Source: Hymenobacter sp. DG25A
GTDB taxonomy: Bacteria > Bacteroidota > Bacteroidia > Cytophagales > Hymenobacteraceae
Assembly (NCBI RefSeq): GCF_001280305.1
Contig: NZ_CP012623.1
Location: forward strand, 2,790,001-2,854,000
DNA length: 64,000 bases
Reading direction: 5' to 3'
Below the pieces are notes generated by a model. That model was not told where the DNA came from and ran no database searches. It was given only the letters and a program-made list of their open reading frames with translations. Numbering within the stretch: the stretch's first letter is position 1; each line of letters opens with the position of its first letter. Below, piece after piece: positions 49,301-57,552 of the stretch. The translations under genes and the position numbers were made by a program.

Positions 49301-51630
49301 TTCTTTTTGTTGGTGAGGGTGAAGTCCGTGTCCTTGCGGGCTTTCATCACCGAGCCCTTCGAGTTCTTACCCTTTACAATGATGGAGTCAATCTTCATCA
49401 TATCCACGTAGAACCCATCGTAGTCAAAGAGGAACTCCTTGCCTTTAAAGACGAAGGCCGACGCCACCATGGTACCGTTGAACAGGATGTTGCGGTTTTT
49501 CTGAATGCGGATCTGGCTGCTGTCGGGCTTCACAAATACCGTGACGGAGTCATCGGAGAAGTTAAACCGGTCTACGCCGCGCACCAGCAGTTCATCGTTC
49601 TGCATGTTCAGTGTGGCATTGCGCCCACCGCCGGCCACCGACTTAATGGAAATATGGTCGTAGTCTTTCTTGCCCCGCGCTGAGTTAACGTAGTGCGTGG
49701 CCTTGGGCAGCAGGAGAATATTGTCGCTGTTGGGGTTGATGCGCACGTAGCCATCCCGGGCCAGGGCCGCCATAGCCGAGCGCACGTTCGGTTCCTTCAC
49801 CTGATACGTTTCTATCAGGTCGTTCACAGTGAAGTTTTTGGTATTGCCGTGGCTCTGGCTGTAGCCCACCACCATTTGCAGCGGGTGCATCTTATTGATG
49901 CCTTTCAACTGCTGATAGCGGGTATTGGTGTAGAATTCTTTGGAATCGAAAGTGGCCGCTACCTGGCTTTTGGCAGTGAGCATGGTGAAGTTGATGAATG
50001 GCGTATTGATAGGCCAGGTCAGCAGCTCGGTGGCAATTTCAATCTGGTGGTATGAGTCGGCGTAGGGGGTGGTTTTGTACAGGCCCTCTTCCCGGGCCAG
50101 CTGCAGCACCTGCCGGGGCTTGGAGAACTTCAGCTTCACGCCGGGGTGATACAGGGAGTCAATCTTGGCCTGGTAGATGGTGACAGCCGCCCGGGCGGAG
50201 GAAATCAGCGTATCGCCCAGCTCATAGGCGCGGGCATCGGCCCGGAACTTGGTTTTGCCATCGGCCTGCACACTTATGGTAGATAGCGAGCCATCCAGGC
50301 TGGCGCTGAAGGTGCGCTGCCCGTTGAGGGCAAAACCACCCACGTATTTAATGTTGTCGCCGATGTTCTTGACGCGGGCATCGTTGGTGAGGGAGATAAA
50401 GCGCGGGAACGAGGAATCAGTACTGCCGGGCTTTTTCTTGAGACTTTTGAACGCCAGCGCCCCGCGCACGGGGTTTTCCAGCACGGCCGGATACGTCAGC
50501 GTTACGGGCTCAGCCTTAAACTCCGGCTTAGCCACGTCAAAATCGTAGTGCGTGAGGTCGGCGGTGGCAGGGTTCTGCCCTACCTGCCACGCATACTGCC
50601 CACCCTGACCCACAAAGCGGGTTTGCAGGGGCACCAGCATGCCGCTGGTTTTGGTAATCAGCGCCGAATCACCCCCGAAACCGCCCAGCAGCAGATCCAC
50701 TTCCTTCAGCACAATAACAGGCCCGCGGGTGCTGGGCGCGGCGTAATCATCAAAGTATTGGGGCGCGGCTACCGGTTCCGGCTCCACCTCGCGAACTACC
50801 GGCACGGGTTTGCCGGCGGCGGTTTTGGCCGGCGTCTTTTTAACGGTTACCGCCTTTTTCTTGGGGGCTCCCCAGCCATCATCATTGCCCCAGCCACTGC
50901 TGCCGGAATCAGACCAGTCAGCCGAGTCCCAACCATCGTTCTTCTTTTTGGCGGCCGGCTTAGCTGCTGGCTTGGTGGCGGCTTTTGCGGAGGTTTTCAG
51001 CGGCGCGGTAGTAACCACGGCGGGCGTGGGTGCCGGCGCGGCTACCGCCTCGGTCAGCGGCTGGTTATTTTCATTGTAGGCGAAGGTAAAGCTACCGCGC
51101 ACCAGCTCTACGCGGTTGTAGCGCGAGCGGTACAGCATGTTGCTGGCGGTAAACTGGGCCAGCGTGTTCAGCAGCTTTTCCGTTTCCTTTACCGGCTCCT
51201 TTTCCACCGTTTTACCAATAGTGGTGAGCAAGTCCGTCATCTGCTGGTCAGAGAGGTTCTGCCTGGCGCTGCCGGCCAGAATGGTATTGAAGAACAGCTC
51301 AAAGTGCGGCTTGGGCCGAAACTTCTTGGCCAGCATCTGCTGCGAAATAGCCACGATAGCACGCTGCTGCGTGGCCGTGAGCTTGTTGGAGCCCCACAGA
51401 CTTTGCAGCTGCGCGGCGGTAGCTTTGGCCGCCACATTATTGGTAGAGGCCATCATAGCCTGCACATCCTGGATAAACTGCTCCGGCTCCTGGGAAAGTT
51501 TACCGGCCTGCGGGCGCGCCGTGGCGGCCGGTTGCTGACCGGGCTTGGGGGCGGCTGGCTGCTGGGCTTGCACCACCGTGCTCATTCCCAGGGTCATTAC
51601 GCAGAGCCATCCAAATACAAGTTGCTTCAT
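46336..51630 (-). CDS. Very large exported protein of unknown function with Lys-rich tail
   Basis: 1764 residues from the ATG at 51630 (an in-frame TTG at 51636 adds two). The signal peptide MKQLVFGWLCVMTLGMSTVV ends at QAQ. An Ala/Pro/Gln-rich linker, a helical N-terminal region (about 40-150), and a Lys/Ala/Pro-rich disordered stretch (about 200-290) follow. Then comes a >1200-residue beta-rich body with recurring polar strand patterns (for example LRYDSVVTVGKTATL-like, FTYNIPKGGFPLYGGKAQLY). The last ~130 residues alternate acidic stretches with four Lys clusters (KKKKKKKGSE, DRKKKKKKDD, KKKSKKEAKAD, KKKKKKKNEDD). No sorting domain, HEXXH or nucleotide motif is seen. Probably periplasmic or outer-membrane; function unknown. 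Confidence 0.75.
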   Translation of the reverse strand: MKQLVFGWLCVMTLGMSTVVQAQQPAAPKPGQQPAATARPQAGKLSQEPEQFIQDVQAMMASTNNVAAKATAAQLQSLWGSNKLTATQQRAIVAISQQMLAKKFRPKPHFELFFNTILAGSARQNLSDQQMTDLLTTIGKTVEKEPVKETEKLLNTLAQFTASNMLYRSRYNRVELVRGSFTFAYNENNQPLTEAVAAPAPTPAVVTTAPLKTSAKAATKPAAKPAAKKKNDGWDSADWSDSGSSGWGNDDGWGAPKKKAVTVKKTPAKTAAGKPVPVVREVEPEPVAAPQYFDDYAAPSTRGPVIVLKEVDLLLGGFGGDSALITKTSGMLVPLQTRFVGQGGQYAWQVGQNPATADLTHYDFDVAKPEFKAEPVTLTYPAVLENPVRGALAFKSLKKKPGSTDSSFPRFISLTNDARVKNIGDNIKYVGGFALNGQRTFSASLDGSLSTISVQADGKTKFRADARAYELGDTLISSARAAVTIYQAKIDSLYHPGVKLKFSKPRQVLQLAREEGLYKTTPYADSYHQIEIATELLTWPINTPFINFTMLTAKSQVAATFDSKEFYTNTRYQQLKGINKMHPLQMVVGYSQSHGNTKNFTVNDLIETYQVKEPNVRSAMAALARDGYVRINPNSDNILLLPKATHYVNSARGKKDYDHISIKSVAGGGRNATLNMQNDELLVRGVDRFNFSDDSVTVFVKPDSSQIRIQKNRNILFNGTMVASAFVFKGKEFLFDYDGFYVDMMKIDSIIVKGKNSKGSVMKARKDTDFTLTNKKKTSAGKLYINHPNNKSGRKKLGAYPSFDATTGAYVFFDKPEVLGGAYDTTVYFDIPPFRLDSLNNKNRSAVGFKGTFVSGKIMPRFATKLALQEDGSLGFTYNIPKGGFPLYGGKAQLYNQVKMSNRGIQGIGEIKYLAATLQSDQFIFYTDSVVTVGKTATLAEGPYKGAEYPKLSLLPGYQMKWAVAADSMYFSTAKSSTAMRFYDGTYTYRGEAVLTPTGLYGNGRMEGPQSVIRSPKFTFLQHHYKGNNAVLNIKSSEQNKPAVTASDVAFDYNIKQGFADFSPEKAGVANVELPYTQYKTSLSGGKWDFKKKTIIFRVAAGADSTRSFFYSTKPDQYGLKFQASSGMYDLSKYRLLAGGVPHIAAADAWIEPDSNKVYISANADMRAFKNANITMDTLHKYHQLYKGEVDILSRRSFVGNALYNYKNASADSFAIKFENFRVDSAQAQGDTRSRAAKLLSKNDGSKFSPPTLATTNIKAEDKFHLAPRIAYRGSAVMNSQRKRFAFDGQSRLEFSKNAAASTWFAVQDSIDPNRIRIPVKDPKSDDGTTLFTGLFMSESNRVYPLFVGPKQSITDQNIFQADGTLAFDPKSRQFRLGPQDESPDILQGNVLTFNDSTTAMTFRGKLNLINSNKDYTMEAAGLGYAKPDSSRYELDTFMALDINLPEKALIAMGDDMARYAKGLPEAVDNSREMALKLGEFVGSKDAAAYMNRRGGYTSLQKVSSKLARTLVLNKVNLVWSEKQRAWYSTGKIGLVSVLKKDINALIDGYIEIKHESTGDVVEMYLEAEPQTWYYLKYANNTMLAKAQHGSFDEIVGYKAKGDYNTATEYGFFLGDDQTVQEFLNRFRKTYLGLKGKEAAKKIVTTQPEPDPAVEEEGKKKKKKKGSEFDVSNTDQQPTDAPTDDAPVDRKKKKKKDDDQALIDAAAKEAAGTAPVEETTKKKSKKEAKADAENPPADASAAPVEDTSKKKKKKKNEDDPFGDQ

Positions 51631-51854
51631 ACTCAATACCGTCAGAACATACTTATTCGCCTACAATTTCATCAAAAATCGGCGCATTCTTTTTGAAACG
51701 GCCGCCAACCCCCACAATTCCCGGTGGATGAAATTTTCGGCTGGCTATTATCCAACCCAACGCTAAAAACTTAGGCGCAAGTGCCCGTTGGGTCCAAACA
51801 AAACGAGGGAAAGAGCTACTGCTCCTCCCCTCGCCTGTTGCCTGGTTATCCGGC

Positions 51855-52685
51855 TTATTTCCGGAAAATGGCCGATACCCAATGGTTGCGCGTGCGCATA
51901 GATTCATACTGGAAGCCAGCCTTTTCCGCGGCCTCCAGTATCAGGGGCAAATCTTCTTCATAGAAACCGGAAAACAGAATAGGGCCGCCCGGTTTCAGGT
52001 ACTGGACATAGGCGCCCATGTCTTCCAGCAGCACATTGCGGTTAATGTTGGCCAGAATGATATCAAAGGGCGCTTCGCCTTCCAGGGCGGTAACGTCGCC
52101 GAGGCGGGCTTCCACTTTGTCCTGCACGTTGTTTTCGGCGGCATTGTCGGCGGCGTTTTCGGCGGTCCAGGGCTCTACGTCCACGGCCAGCACGTAATCG
52201 GCGCCCAGGTGCACGGCCATAACGGCCAGAATACCGGTGCCGCAGCCCATATCCAGCACGCGCTTGCCCTGGTGGTCAATGGTAAGCTGATTCTCAATCA
52301 TCAGCGCCGTGGTATCGTGGTGGCCGGTGCCGAAGGACATGCGCGGCATAATCACGATTTCATGCTCCAGATCGGGCCGGGCCTCGTGGAAAGGCGCCCG
52401 CACCGATACTTTATCGGCAATAACCAGGGGCTGGAAGTTCTTCTCCCACTCGGCGTTCCAGTTCTGGCGGGTGATGATGCGGTGGCTGTGCTCTACCTCG
52501 CCAATGCCTTCGTAGCGGCTCACGATTTCCGCTACGCTGTCGGGGTTAAATACGTCCTCGGTGGTGTAGGCGCAAAAGCCTTCGTCGTTGTCTTCAAAGG
52601 TGTCAAACCCTACTTCGGCCAGCTCGGCTACTAAAATATCGGCCAGCTCACGTGGCGCCTTCACGCACAGTTCTATAAAATCCAT
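51855..52685 (-). CDS. prmA: Ribosomal protein L11 methyltransferase
   Basis: 276 residues from the ATG at 52685; the 17-residue upstream extension has no similarity to the family. PrmA methylates L11 with S-adenosylmethionine. The N-terminal substrate domain (MDFIELCVKAPRELADILVA) is followed by the Rossmann domain with MSFGTGHHDTT, LDMGCGTGILAVMAV (SAM motif I), VDVEPWTAENA and LANINRNVLL. The preceding ~224-base gap to the large exported protein gene has only a weak hairpin (51802-51836). Confidence 0.93.
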   Translation of the reverse strand: MDFIELCVKAPRELADILVAELAEVGFDTFEDNDEGFCAYTTEDVFNPDSVAEIVSRYEGIGEVEHSHRIITRQNWNAEWEKNFQPLVIADKVSVRAPFHEARPDLEHEIVIMPRMSFGTGHHDTTALMIENQLTIDHQGKRVLDMGCGTGILAVMAVHLGADYVLAVDVEPWTAENAADNAAENNVQDKVEARLGDVTALEGEAPFDIILANINRNVLLEDMGAYVQYLKPGGPILFSGFYEEDLPLILEAAEKAGFQYESMRTRNHWVSAIFRK

Positions 52686-52839
52686 CAGCTCTGAGTAAGT
52701 AAATCCAGGAGGGCAGCCGGGCTGGCCGCGCTGCAAAGGTCGCAGGAAAACTCGGCCTTAACACTTCCGGCTTACAAAAGGCAAGGCTAAGAACCGGTGT
52801 GTGGAGTTGGTGAAAATTGTGGAGGCAGACGGCCAGCAC

Positions 52840-52882
52840 ATAAAGAAGCCCTTCTGCATCATGCAGGAGGGCTTCTTTATTA
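52840..52882 (-). terminator. Terminator after the DUF6150 gene
   Basis: TAAAGAAGCCCTTCTGCAT pairs with ATGCAGGAGGGCTTCTTTA with one mismatch. It lies 18 bases past the stop codon. Confidence 0.78.
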
Positions 52883-52899
52883 ATAAACACTATACCGTA

Positions 52900-53283
52900 T
52901 TACCGCTGGGCACGGCAGCCAGCGTAGCTGCGCACCTTAGTATACTGAATGCTGAAATCGGCTAAAGCACGCTTATCCGTCACGAACAGCACATAATCGG
53001 CAAAGTCGCGGGCCTTGGTGAAGTACCAGAAGCCGGCTTTATCGGCAAAGAGCTTGTTGTCTTCCTGATACACCAGCACATCGGCAAAGGCTTCTTCCGG
53101 CTCCACATACACGGTAGCAAAGCACTGGGCCCGGCGGTGTGGGTAGGTTTCCAGGAAGATGCTGCCATAAATACGGCAAGCATCAATGGAGCCCACCGGC
53201 CCAGCCGCAACAAACGGCACGGCCGGGGCCGGCTGAAACGGATTCAGCGCCAGAAAACCAGAAAGGAGAAGTGCATGAAGCAT
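52900..53283 (-). CDS. DUF6150-like small exported protein
   Basis: 127 residues from the ATG at 53283 (MLHALLLSGFLALNPFQPAP, signal-like). A frame start at 53337 would run through the palindromic repeat. The mature part has the family pattern RIYGSIFLETYPHRRAQCFA, VLVYQEDNKLFADKAGFWYF and FVTDKRALADFSIQYTKVRS, with repeated F/Y-ADK units. Cysteines in ACRIYG, QCFA and GCRA could form disulfides. Function unknown. Confidence 0.65.
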   Translation of the reverse strand: MLHALLLSGFLALNPFQPAPAVPFVAAGPVGSIDACRIYGSIFLETYPHRRAQCFATVYVEPEEAFADVLVYQEDNKLFADKAGFWYFTKARDFADYVLFVTDKRALADFSIQYTKVRSYAGCRAQR

Positions 53284-53313
53284 AGGTAAACAGGGGCAAG
53301 AATCCGGCCGAAA

Positions 53314-53418
53314 AGTAGCGCGAAGCTCCGGCTTCACGCACGAGCAGAGCGAGTGCTAACGTATGCAGACGCCTGTTACTCGCTGCGCTCGTGCGCGAAG
53401 CCGGAGCTTCGTGCTACT
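53314..53418. repeat. Long palindromic repeat, family A copy 2
   Basis: 41-base arms (53314-53354 and 53378-53418), complementary except at about four positions, with a 23-base centre. The arm core GAAGCTCCGGCTTC and CGCACGAGC are shared with 46168-46282. It lies between the DUF6150 gene and tpiA. Confidence 0.85.
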
Positions 53419-53429
53419 CTGTGGCTATG

Positions 53430-54194
53430 CTAAAACGACTTGATGATTTCCGTGAAGTCGCGGGACTTGAGGGAGGCGCCACCAATGAGGCCGCCGTCTA
53501 CATCGGGCTGGCTGAACAGCTCACGGGCATTCTGGGCGTTGGCCGAGCCGCCGTACAAAATGGTAGTGTTCAGGGCCGCTTCGGCATCATAAGCGCGGGC
53601 AATCTGCTCGCGAATGAAGGCATGCACTTCCTGGGCCTGGGCGCTGGTGGCCGTTTTGCCGGTGCCAATTGCCCAGATGGGCTCGTAAGCAACCACTACC
53701 TGCTCAAACTCCTCATTGGAGAGGTGGAACAGGCCGTCTTTCAGCTGCTTCTCAATGTATTTGAAGGTCTCGTCGGCTTCGCGGGTTTCCAGGCTTTCGC
53801 CCACGCAGAAAATAGGCTTCAGACCGGCAGCCAGCGCCGCTTTCAGCTTCTGGCTCAGCAGCTCATCATCCTCACGGAAATACTGACGACGCTCAGAATG
53901 GCCCAGAATCACATATTCTGTTCCTACTGATTGCAGCATTTTGGCTGAAACCTCCCCCGTGAAAGCACCGCTTTCCTTCTGGTGGCAGTTCTGCGCGCCC
54001 AGGTGGAACTGGCTGCCAGCGGGTAGCTGCTTGCCAATGGCCGACAGAAACGGAAACGGCGGACAGATAACCACCTGCACATCGGAGCCGGTTACCTCAT
54101 CCTGTACCATATTGGTGATTTCGGAAACCAGCGCCAGGCCATCCTGGAGCGTCATGTTCATTTTCCAGTTGCCGGCAACGATGTTCTTACGCAT
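53430..54194 (-). CDS. tpiA: Triosephosphate isomerase
   Basis: 254 residues from the ATG at 54194. It interconverts dihydroxyacetone phosphate and glyceraldehyde 3-phosphate in glycolysis. All active-site blocks are present: AGNWKMNMTL (Lys), LGHSERRQYF (His), VVAYEPIWAIGTGKTA (catalytic Glu and loop 6) and LYGGSANAQN. A TACTTTTG octamer (54228-54235, minus strand) is placed like a -7 element but has no TTG at the usual distance. Confidence 0.97.
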   Translation of the reverse strand: MRKNIVAGNWKMNMTLQDGLALVSEITNMVQDEVTGSDVQVVICPPFPFLSAIGKQLPAGSQFHLGAQNCHQKESGAFTGEVSAKMLQSVGTEYVILGHSERRQYFREDDELLSQKLKAALAAGLKPIFCVGESLETREADETFKYIEKQLKDGLFHLSNEEFEQVVVAYEPIWAIGTGKTATSAQAQEVHAFIREQIARAYDAEAALNTTILYGGSANAQNARELFSQPDVDGGLIGGASLKSRDFTEIIKSF

Positions 54195-54245
54195 AGCGGA
54201 GATGTAGTGATGGAGGAAAGAATGCGTCAAAAGTAAGCAGACAAT

Positions 54246-55046
54246 TCAGACTCCGGTTATGACGCGCCGCCGGCGCAATGCCAGCGCCACCCCTACTCCT
54301 CCCGCCAGCACTACCCCGACCAGCGCGGCCCACGCCAGCTCCGGATATTCCGGGCGCCGCGCCAGCCAGATGGCCGCCAGCGCCCAAGCTATTACCAGCG
54401 GAATTACCACGTCCCGAAAAGCGCTGCCCACCAGGATAGCCAGGGCGGTTATTACGGCAATCAACACCAAAGCCAGCAGCATCGACACATTCAGCTCCGG
54501 CCGCCAGCCCAGGTCCCGCAAAGCAATGGTCAGGTTGATGACCGTAGCCACTGAAATCCATCCCAGAAACAGCGCCACCGGCACGCTGCCAATGGCGGGG
54601 CTCTGCTCCTGTAGCACCAGTCTACGGGCCCGGCCATAGGCCACAATCAAGCTTCCCAGAATAATCAGCATTACCACCGCACTCAGGGGCATCAGTTCAT
54701 AGGCAAACACCAGCAGCCAGGCACCGGTAGCCAGGTTGGCTACCACCAGCGGCCGGGCCACCGCGCTGGGCAAAGGGTTGTGCCGCTGAGCAGGCAGCAG
54801 CTGCCACACCGCATACGCCAGCAAGCTCAGAAATATCAGCCCCCAAATGCTGAACGCATAGCCCGCCGGCGTGAGCAGCGTGGGGTATTTGCCCGATACC
54901 ACCGCATTGGTCTGCCCATTAAACGGGTAGCGCTGCGACACATAGTTGAGCGCAATATTGAGCACAATGGCTACGGCCGCCAGCCCGCGCCACACGCGGC
55001 TTTCGGTGTAGGTGGCGGAGAAATGGGGATGCGGGGTGATTTCCAT
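54246..55046 (-). CDS. TspO/MBR-like tryptophan-rich membrane protein
   Basis: 266 residues with about eight hydrophobic segments. The signature YAFSIWGLIFLSLLAYAVWQ, followed by W-containing helices and the PVALFLGWISVATVINLTIA segment, places it with bacterial relatives labelled tryptophan-rich sensory protein. It is longer than canonical five-helix TspO, so ligand binding (porphyrin, tetrapyrrole) cannot be assumed. It is 51 bases upstream of tpiA in the same direction. Confidence 0.7.
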   Translation of the reverse strand: MEITPHPHFSATYTESRVWRGLAAVAIVLNIALNYVSQRYPFNGQTNAVVSGKYPTLLTPAGYAFSIWGLIFLSLLAYAVWQLLPAQRHNPLPSAVARPLVVANLATGAWLLVFAYELMPLSAVVMLIILGSLIVAYGRARRLVLQEQSPAIGSVPVALFLGWISVATVINLTIALRDLGWRPELNVSMLLALVLIAVITALAILVGSAFRDVVIPLVIAWALAAIWLARRPEYPELAWAALVGVVLAGGVGVALALRRRRVITGV

Positions 55047-55201
55047 ATGGGCCGCGAATAGCAGATAAATGAGTGACTTACGAAACCGGTTTGGTCAGCG
55101 TTGATTACTACCCGCTAACTTACGAATACCGCACTGCTGGTAATGTAAATCCTGGTTGGCAGACAAGTAGGCCATCGGAGAACTCCGGGTATGGCTATGC
55201 A

Positions 55202-57307
55202 CTATTCCACCACTACGCGCTTAACCAACACTTCGGCTCCGGCCTGCAGACGCAGCACGTACACACCAGCCCGCAGGTCCCGCACATCGAAATTAAAATG
55301 AGTACCGGCGGCAGGCAGGAGTGCCGTTTTCCGGCATACTGCCTGCCCTAGCGTATTGAGCAACGTGGCCTGCACCTTCTTGGCACCGGGCACGGCTGGC
55401 AGCAGCAGACTGAAGCGCTGATGGGCTGGGTTAGGATAGAGCTGCACGCTGGCGGCACTCAGAGCAGCCGCGCTGGCGCTAGTGCTTATTGGCTCAAAGC
55501 GCAACTCAAACCGACCATTCAGTGGCCCGGCCGCCCCCACCACGAAATTATAGCGCGGTTGCTGGCTCAGATTGACATCATGCCCGGTCAGGGTATCGTG
55601 CAGGTACACGGTGGCCGTGCTTAGGTTCAATAGTTGAGCAGCTTCCAGCTTGTAATTGCCCGCCTGCGGCAGGGCCATGCCCAGCGGCACAACTGCGGAG
55701 CCGGTCAGTTGAGAGAGTCCATTGATAGCCTGCTCGGTGCCCGCCGCCAGGGTCCAGAGTGTAAGCACCGTGTCGGGGCTGTGTTGCATCTTCAGCGCAT
55801 CAAAGCGTGCGTCAAAGTCGGCGGTGGCTCCTGCTTCGAAGTACACGTAGGTCTCATCGATCAGGGATGAGCCGGCGCGGGCGAGAGTCAGCTGCAGCAA
55901 GGGCCGGGTTTCAGCGCCCGGCGGCTCTGAATGCTCCTGCCCGAACGTGGTAACGCGCGCCGCATTGGGCAAAGTCAGGCTCACTACCGAGTTGGGCTGA
56001 CTCACGCGCACAAAAAAGCCCTGACCCAGTGGTAGCACGGGGTTGCCAATGCCGTTGACGTAGCTGCGGTACCGGCCGCCATACTGCCCAATACTCTGGT
56101 ACACGTAAAGCGCCGCATCAAGGCCGGCGGGCACGGGTACTTGGCGCCAGTCCAGCGGCGCAGGAAACGGGTTGCCCAGCAGCTGCCAGCCTGCATCGGC
56201 TTCAGACCCGCGGTTCAGCGTCAGTGTTACGTCACTCTGGTTCGGCACGCCCTGGAAATTAATGATGCTACTGGCGGGCAGATTCACGTTATAGCCCCGG
56301 CCCACTGCCAGCGGGTCGCTGAGGGAGGCCGGCGAAACCCAGCCCTTATCGAACGGACTCAGGCCCACGGCCGGGCTGCTGGCCAGCCGGGCTTGGTCGT
56401 AGCCGAACACCGTGGGAAAAGGCAAGACGCTGCCCGGCGCGGCGGCCCCATTGTAAGCGGGGTTGACTACAGGTGTGAAACCGGCCGTAGCCAGCATACC
56501 GACGGAAGCACCCTGCACCGGGGCGGCGAGGTGGCGGTAGCCAAGTCCCGCGTTCAGACTCGGGTCGATACTGCGCTGGATGACGATGGGCCGGGTGATG
56601 ACCGGCCCCGGTGGCACCCCGTTAGCTGTCCGATCCATTATCAGGGCGGTTCCGCGCACGGGGTCCGAAAGCAGTGTAATCGTACGGGCTGGCCCCGGTC
56701 CCAGCAGAAAATCCGGGTCGATGATGGTACTGTTGTAGGTGCCCAGCACTTCGGCAACGCTCACGTTGCTTTCCAGCGCCAGAATGTTGTTGCCCGGCGT
56801 GCCCTGCAAGTTCACCACGTTTGCTATCAGACTACGAACCCGCGCAGGCAGCCCCGAGCCGGTATACTGCACCACAGGCGCCTCCTGGAAGCGTATTACT
56901 GCATCGTACACGTAATTGGCGTCGGGACTGTACGAGCGGCTCTCAGAATAGATGCTCCCGCCATTAGGCGAGGTGCTGCCCGCTGCCATGATGCCGAATG
57001 CGTCCCCGATGTGCAGCGTGCCGCCCGCCTGCAACTCAAAAGCGCCTCCTCCTACCAGCCATTCATCGGTAATCAGGGTGCCGCCGTCTTCCACGCGCAA
57101 CGTTTCGGTTACATTTACATTGGCCCGCATCGTGGCATTGCCGCCCCGGGCAATGGTCAGGTTGGTGTAAAGGCCGCCGATATCCTCGCTCGAGGTTATC
57201 GTTACATTCTGAGCCAGGGCCGCCGAGGCCGGCAACAGCAAACTCACCATCAGGACAAGGACGTACCTCAACTGCGGGCGGCGAGTGGTGGGTGGTACTG
57301 TATCCAT
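55202..57307 (-). CDS. Type IX secreted protein with type A sorting domain
   Basis: 701 residues from the ATG at 57307. A signal region (RYVLVLMVSLLLPASAALAQ) follows 12 basic/polar residues. The body is beta-rich, with repeated parallel-strand-like segments (GNATMRANVNVTETLRVEDG, GGTLHIGDAFGIM) near the N-terminus. The last ~80 residues form the type A CTD: VQLYPNPAHQRFSLLL, LLNTLGQAVCRK and AGVYVLRLQAGAEVLVKRVV. This predicts export by the PorU/PorV system. The protein's own activity is not evident; an adhesin-like role is possible. Confidence 0.85.
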   Translation of the reverse strand: MDTVPPTTRRPQLRYVLVLMVSLLLPASAALAQNVTITSSEDIGGLYTNLTIARGGNATMRANVNVTETLRVEDGGTLITDEWLVGGGAFELQAGGTLHIGDAFGIMAAGSTSPNGGSIYSESRSYSPDANYVYDAVIRFQEAPVVQYTGSGLPARVRSLIANVVNLQGTPGNNILALESNVSVAEVLGTYNSTIIDPDFLLGPGPARTITLLSDPVRGTALIMDRTANGVPPGPVITRPIVIQRSIDPSLNAGLGYRHLAAPVQGASVGMLATAGFTPVVNPAYNGAAAPGSVLPFPTVFGYDQARLASSPAVGLSPFDKGWVSPASLSDPLAVGRGYNVNLPASSIINFQGVPNQSDVTLTLNRGSEADAGWQLLGNPFPAPLDWRQVPVPAGLDAALYVYQSIGQYGGRYRSYVNGIGNPVLPLGQGFFVRVSQPNSVVSLTLPNAARVTTFGQEHSEPPGAETRPLLQLTLARAGSSLIDETYVYFEAGATADFDARFDALKMQHSPDTVLTLWTLAAGTEQAINGLSQLTGSAVVPLGMALPQAGNYKLEAAQLLNLSTATVYLHDTLTGHDVNLSQQPRYNFVVGAAGPLNGRFELRFEPISTSASAAALSAASVQLYPNPAHQRFSLLLPAVPGAKKVQATLLNTLGQAVCRKTALLPAAGTHFNFDVRDLRAGVYVLRLQAGAEVLVKRVVVE

Positions 57308-57498
57308 ACAGCGGTGATAATAAGTGGATGGGAAATACCAGCGGGCCTCGGCTGTGGTGGACTCGGTGGGCAAGCTGCAACCAGAGCTGTCTATTTAAAT
57401 TACTGAATTTACCGGCTCCAGTCCAATTTGACCAGCATCATTTTGGCAGAGGGCGGGTCATGTGCCGACAAACAATTTTACTCACCTTAAGCACAAAG

Positions 57499-57524
57499 AA
57501 AGGGCACCCATGCGGGTGCCCTTT
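57499..57524 (-). terminator. Terminator after uvrA
   Basis: AAAGGGCACC, CATGCG-like loop, GGTGCCCTTT on the minus strand. It is 29 bases past the uvrA stop codon. Confidence 0.75.
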
Positions 57525-57552
57525 GTACCAGACAGGCTGCCAGAAGCTGTTG

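Noticed and set aside
56141..57406. 421-codon open frame antisense to the type IX cargo gene
   Set aside because: Shadow composition; the minus-strand frame has a signal peptide and a type A sorting domain.
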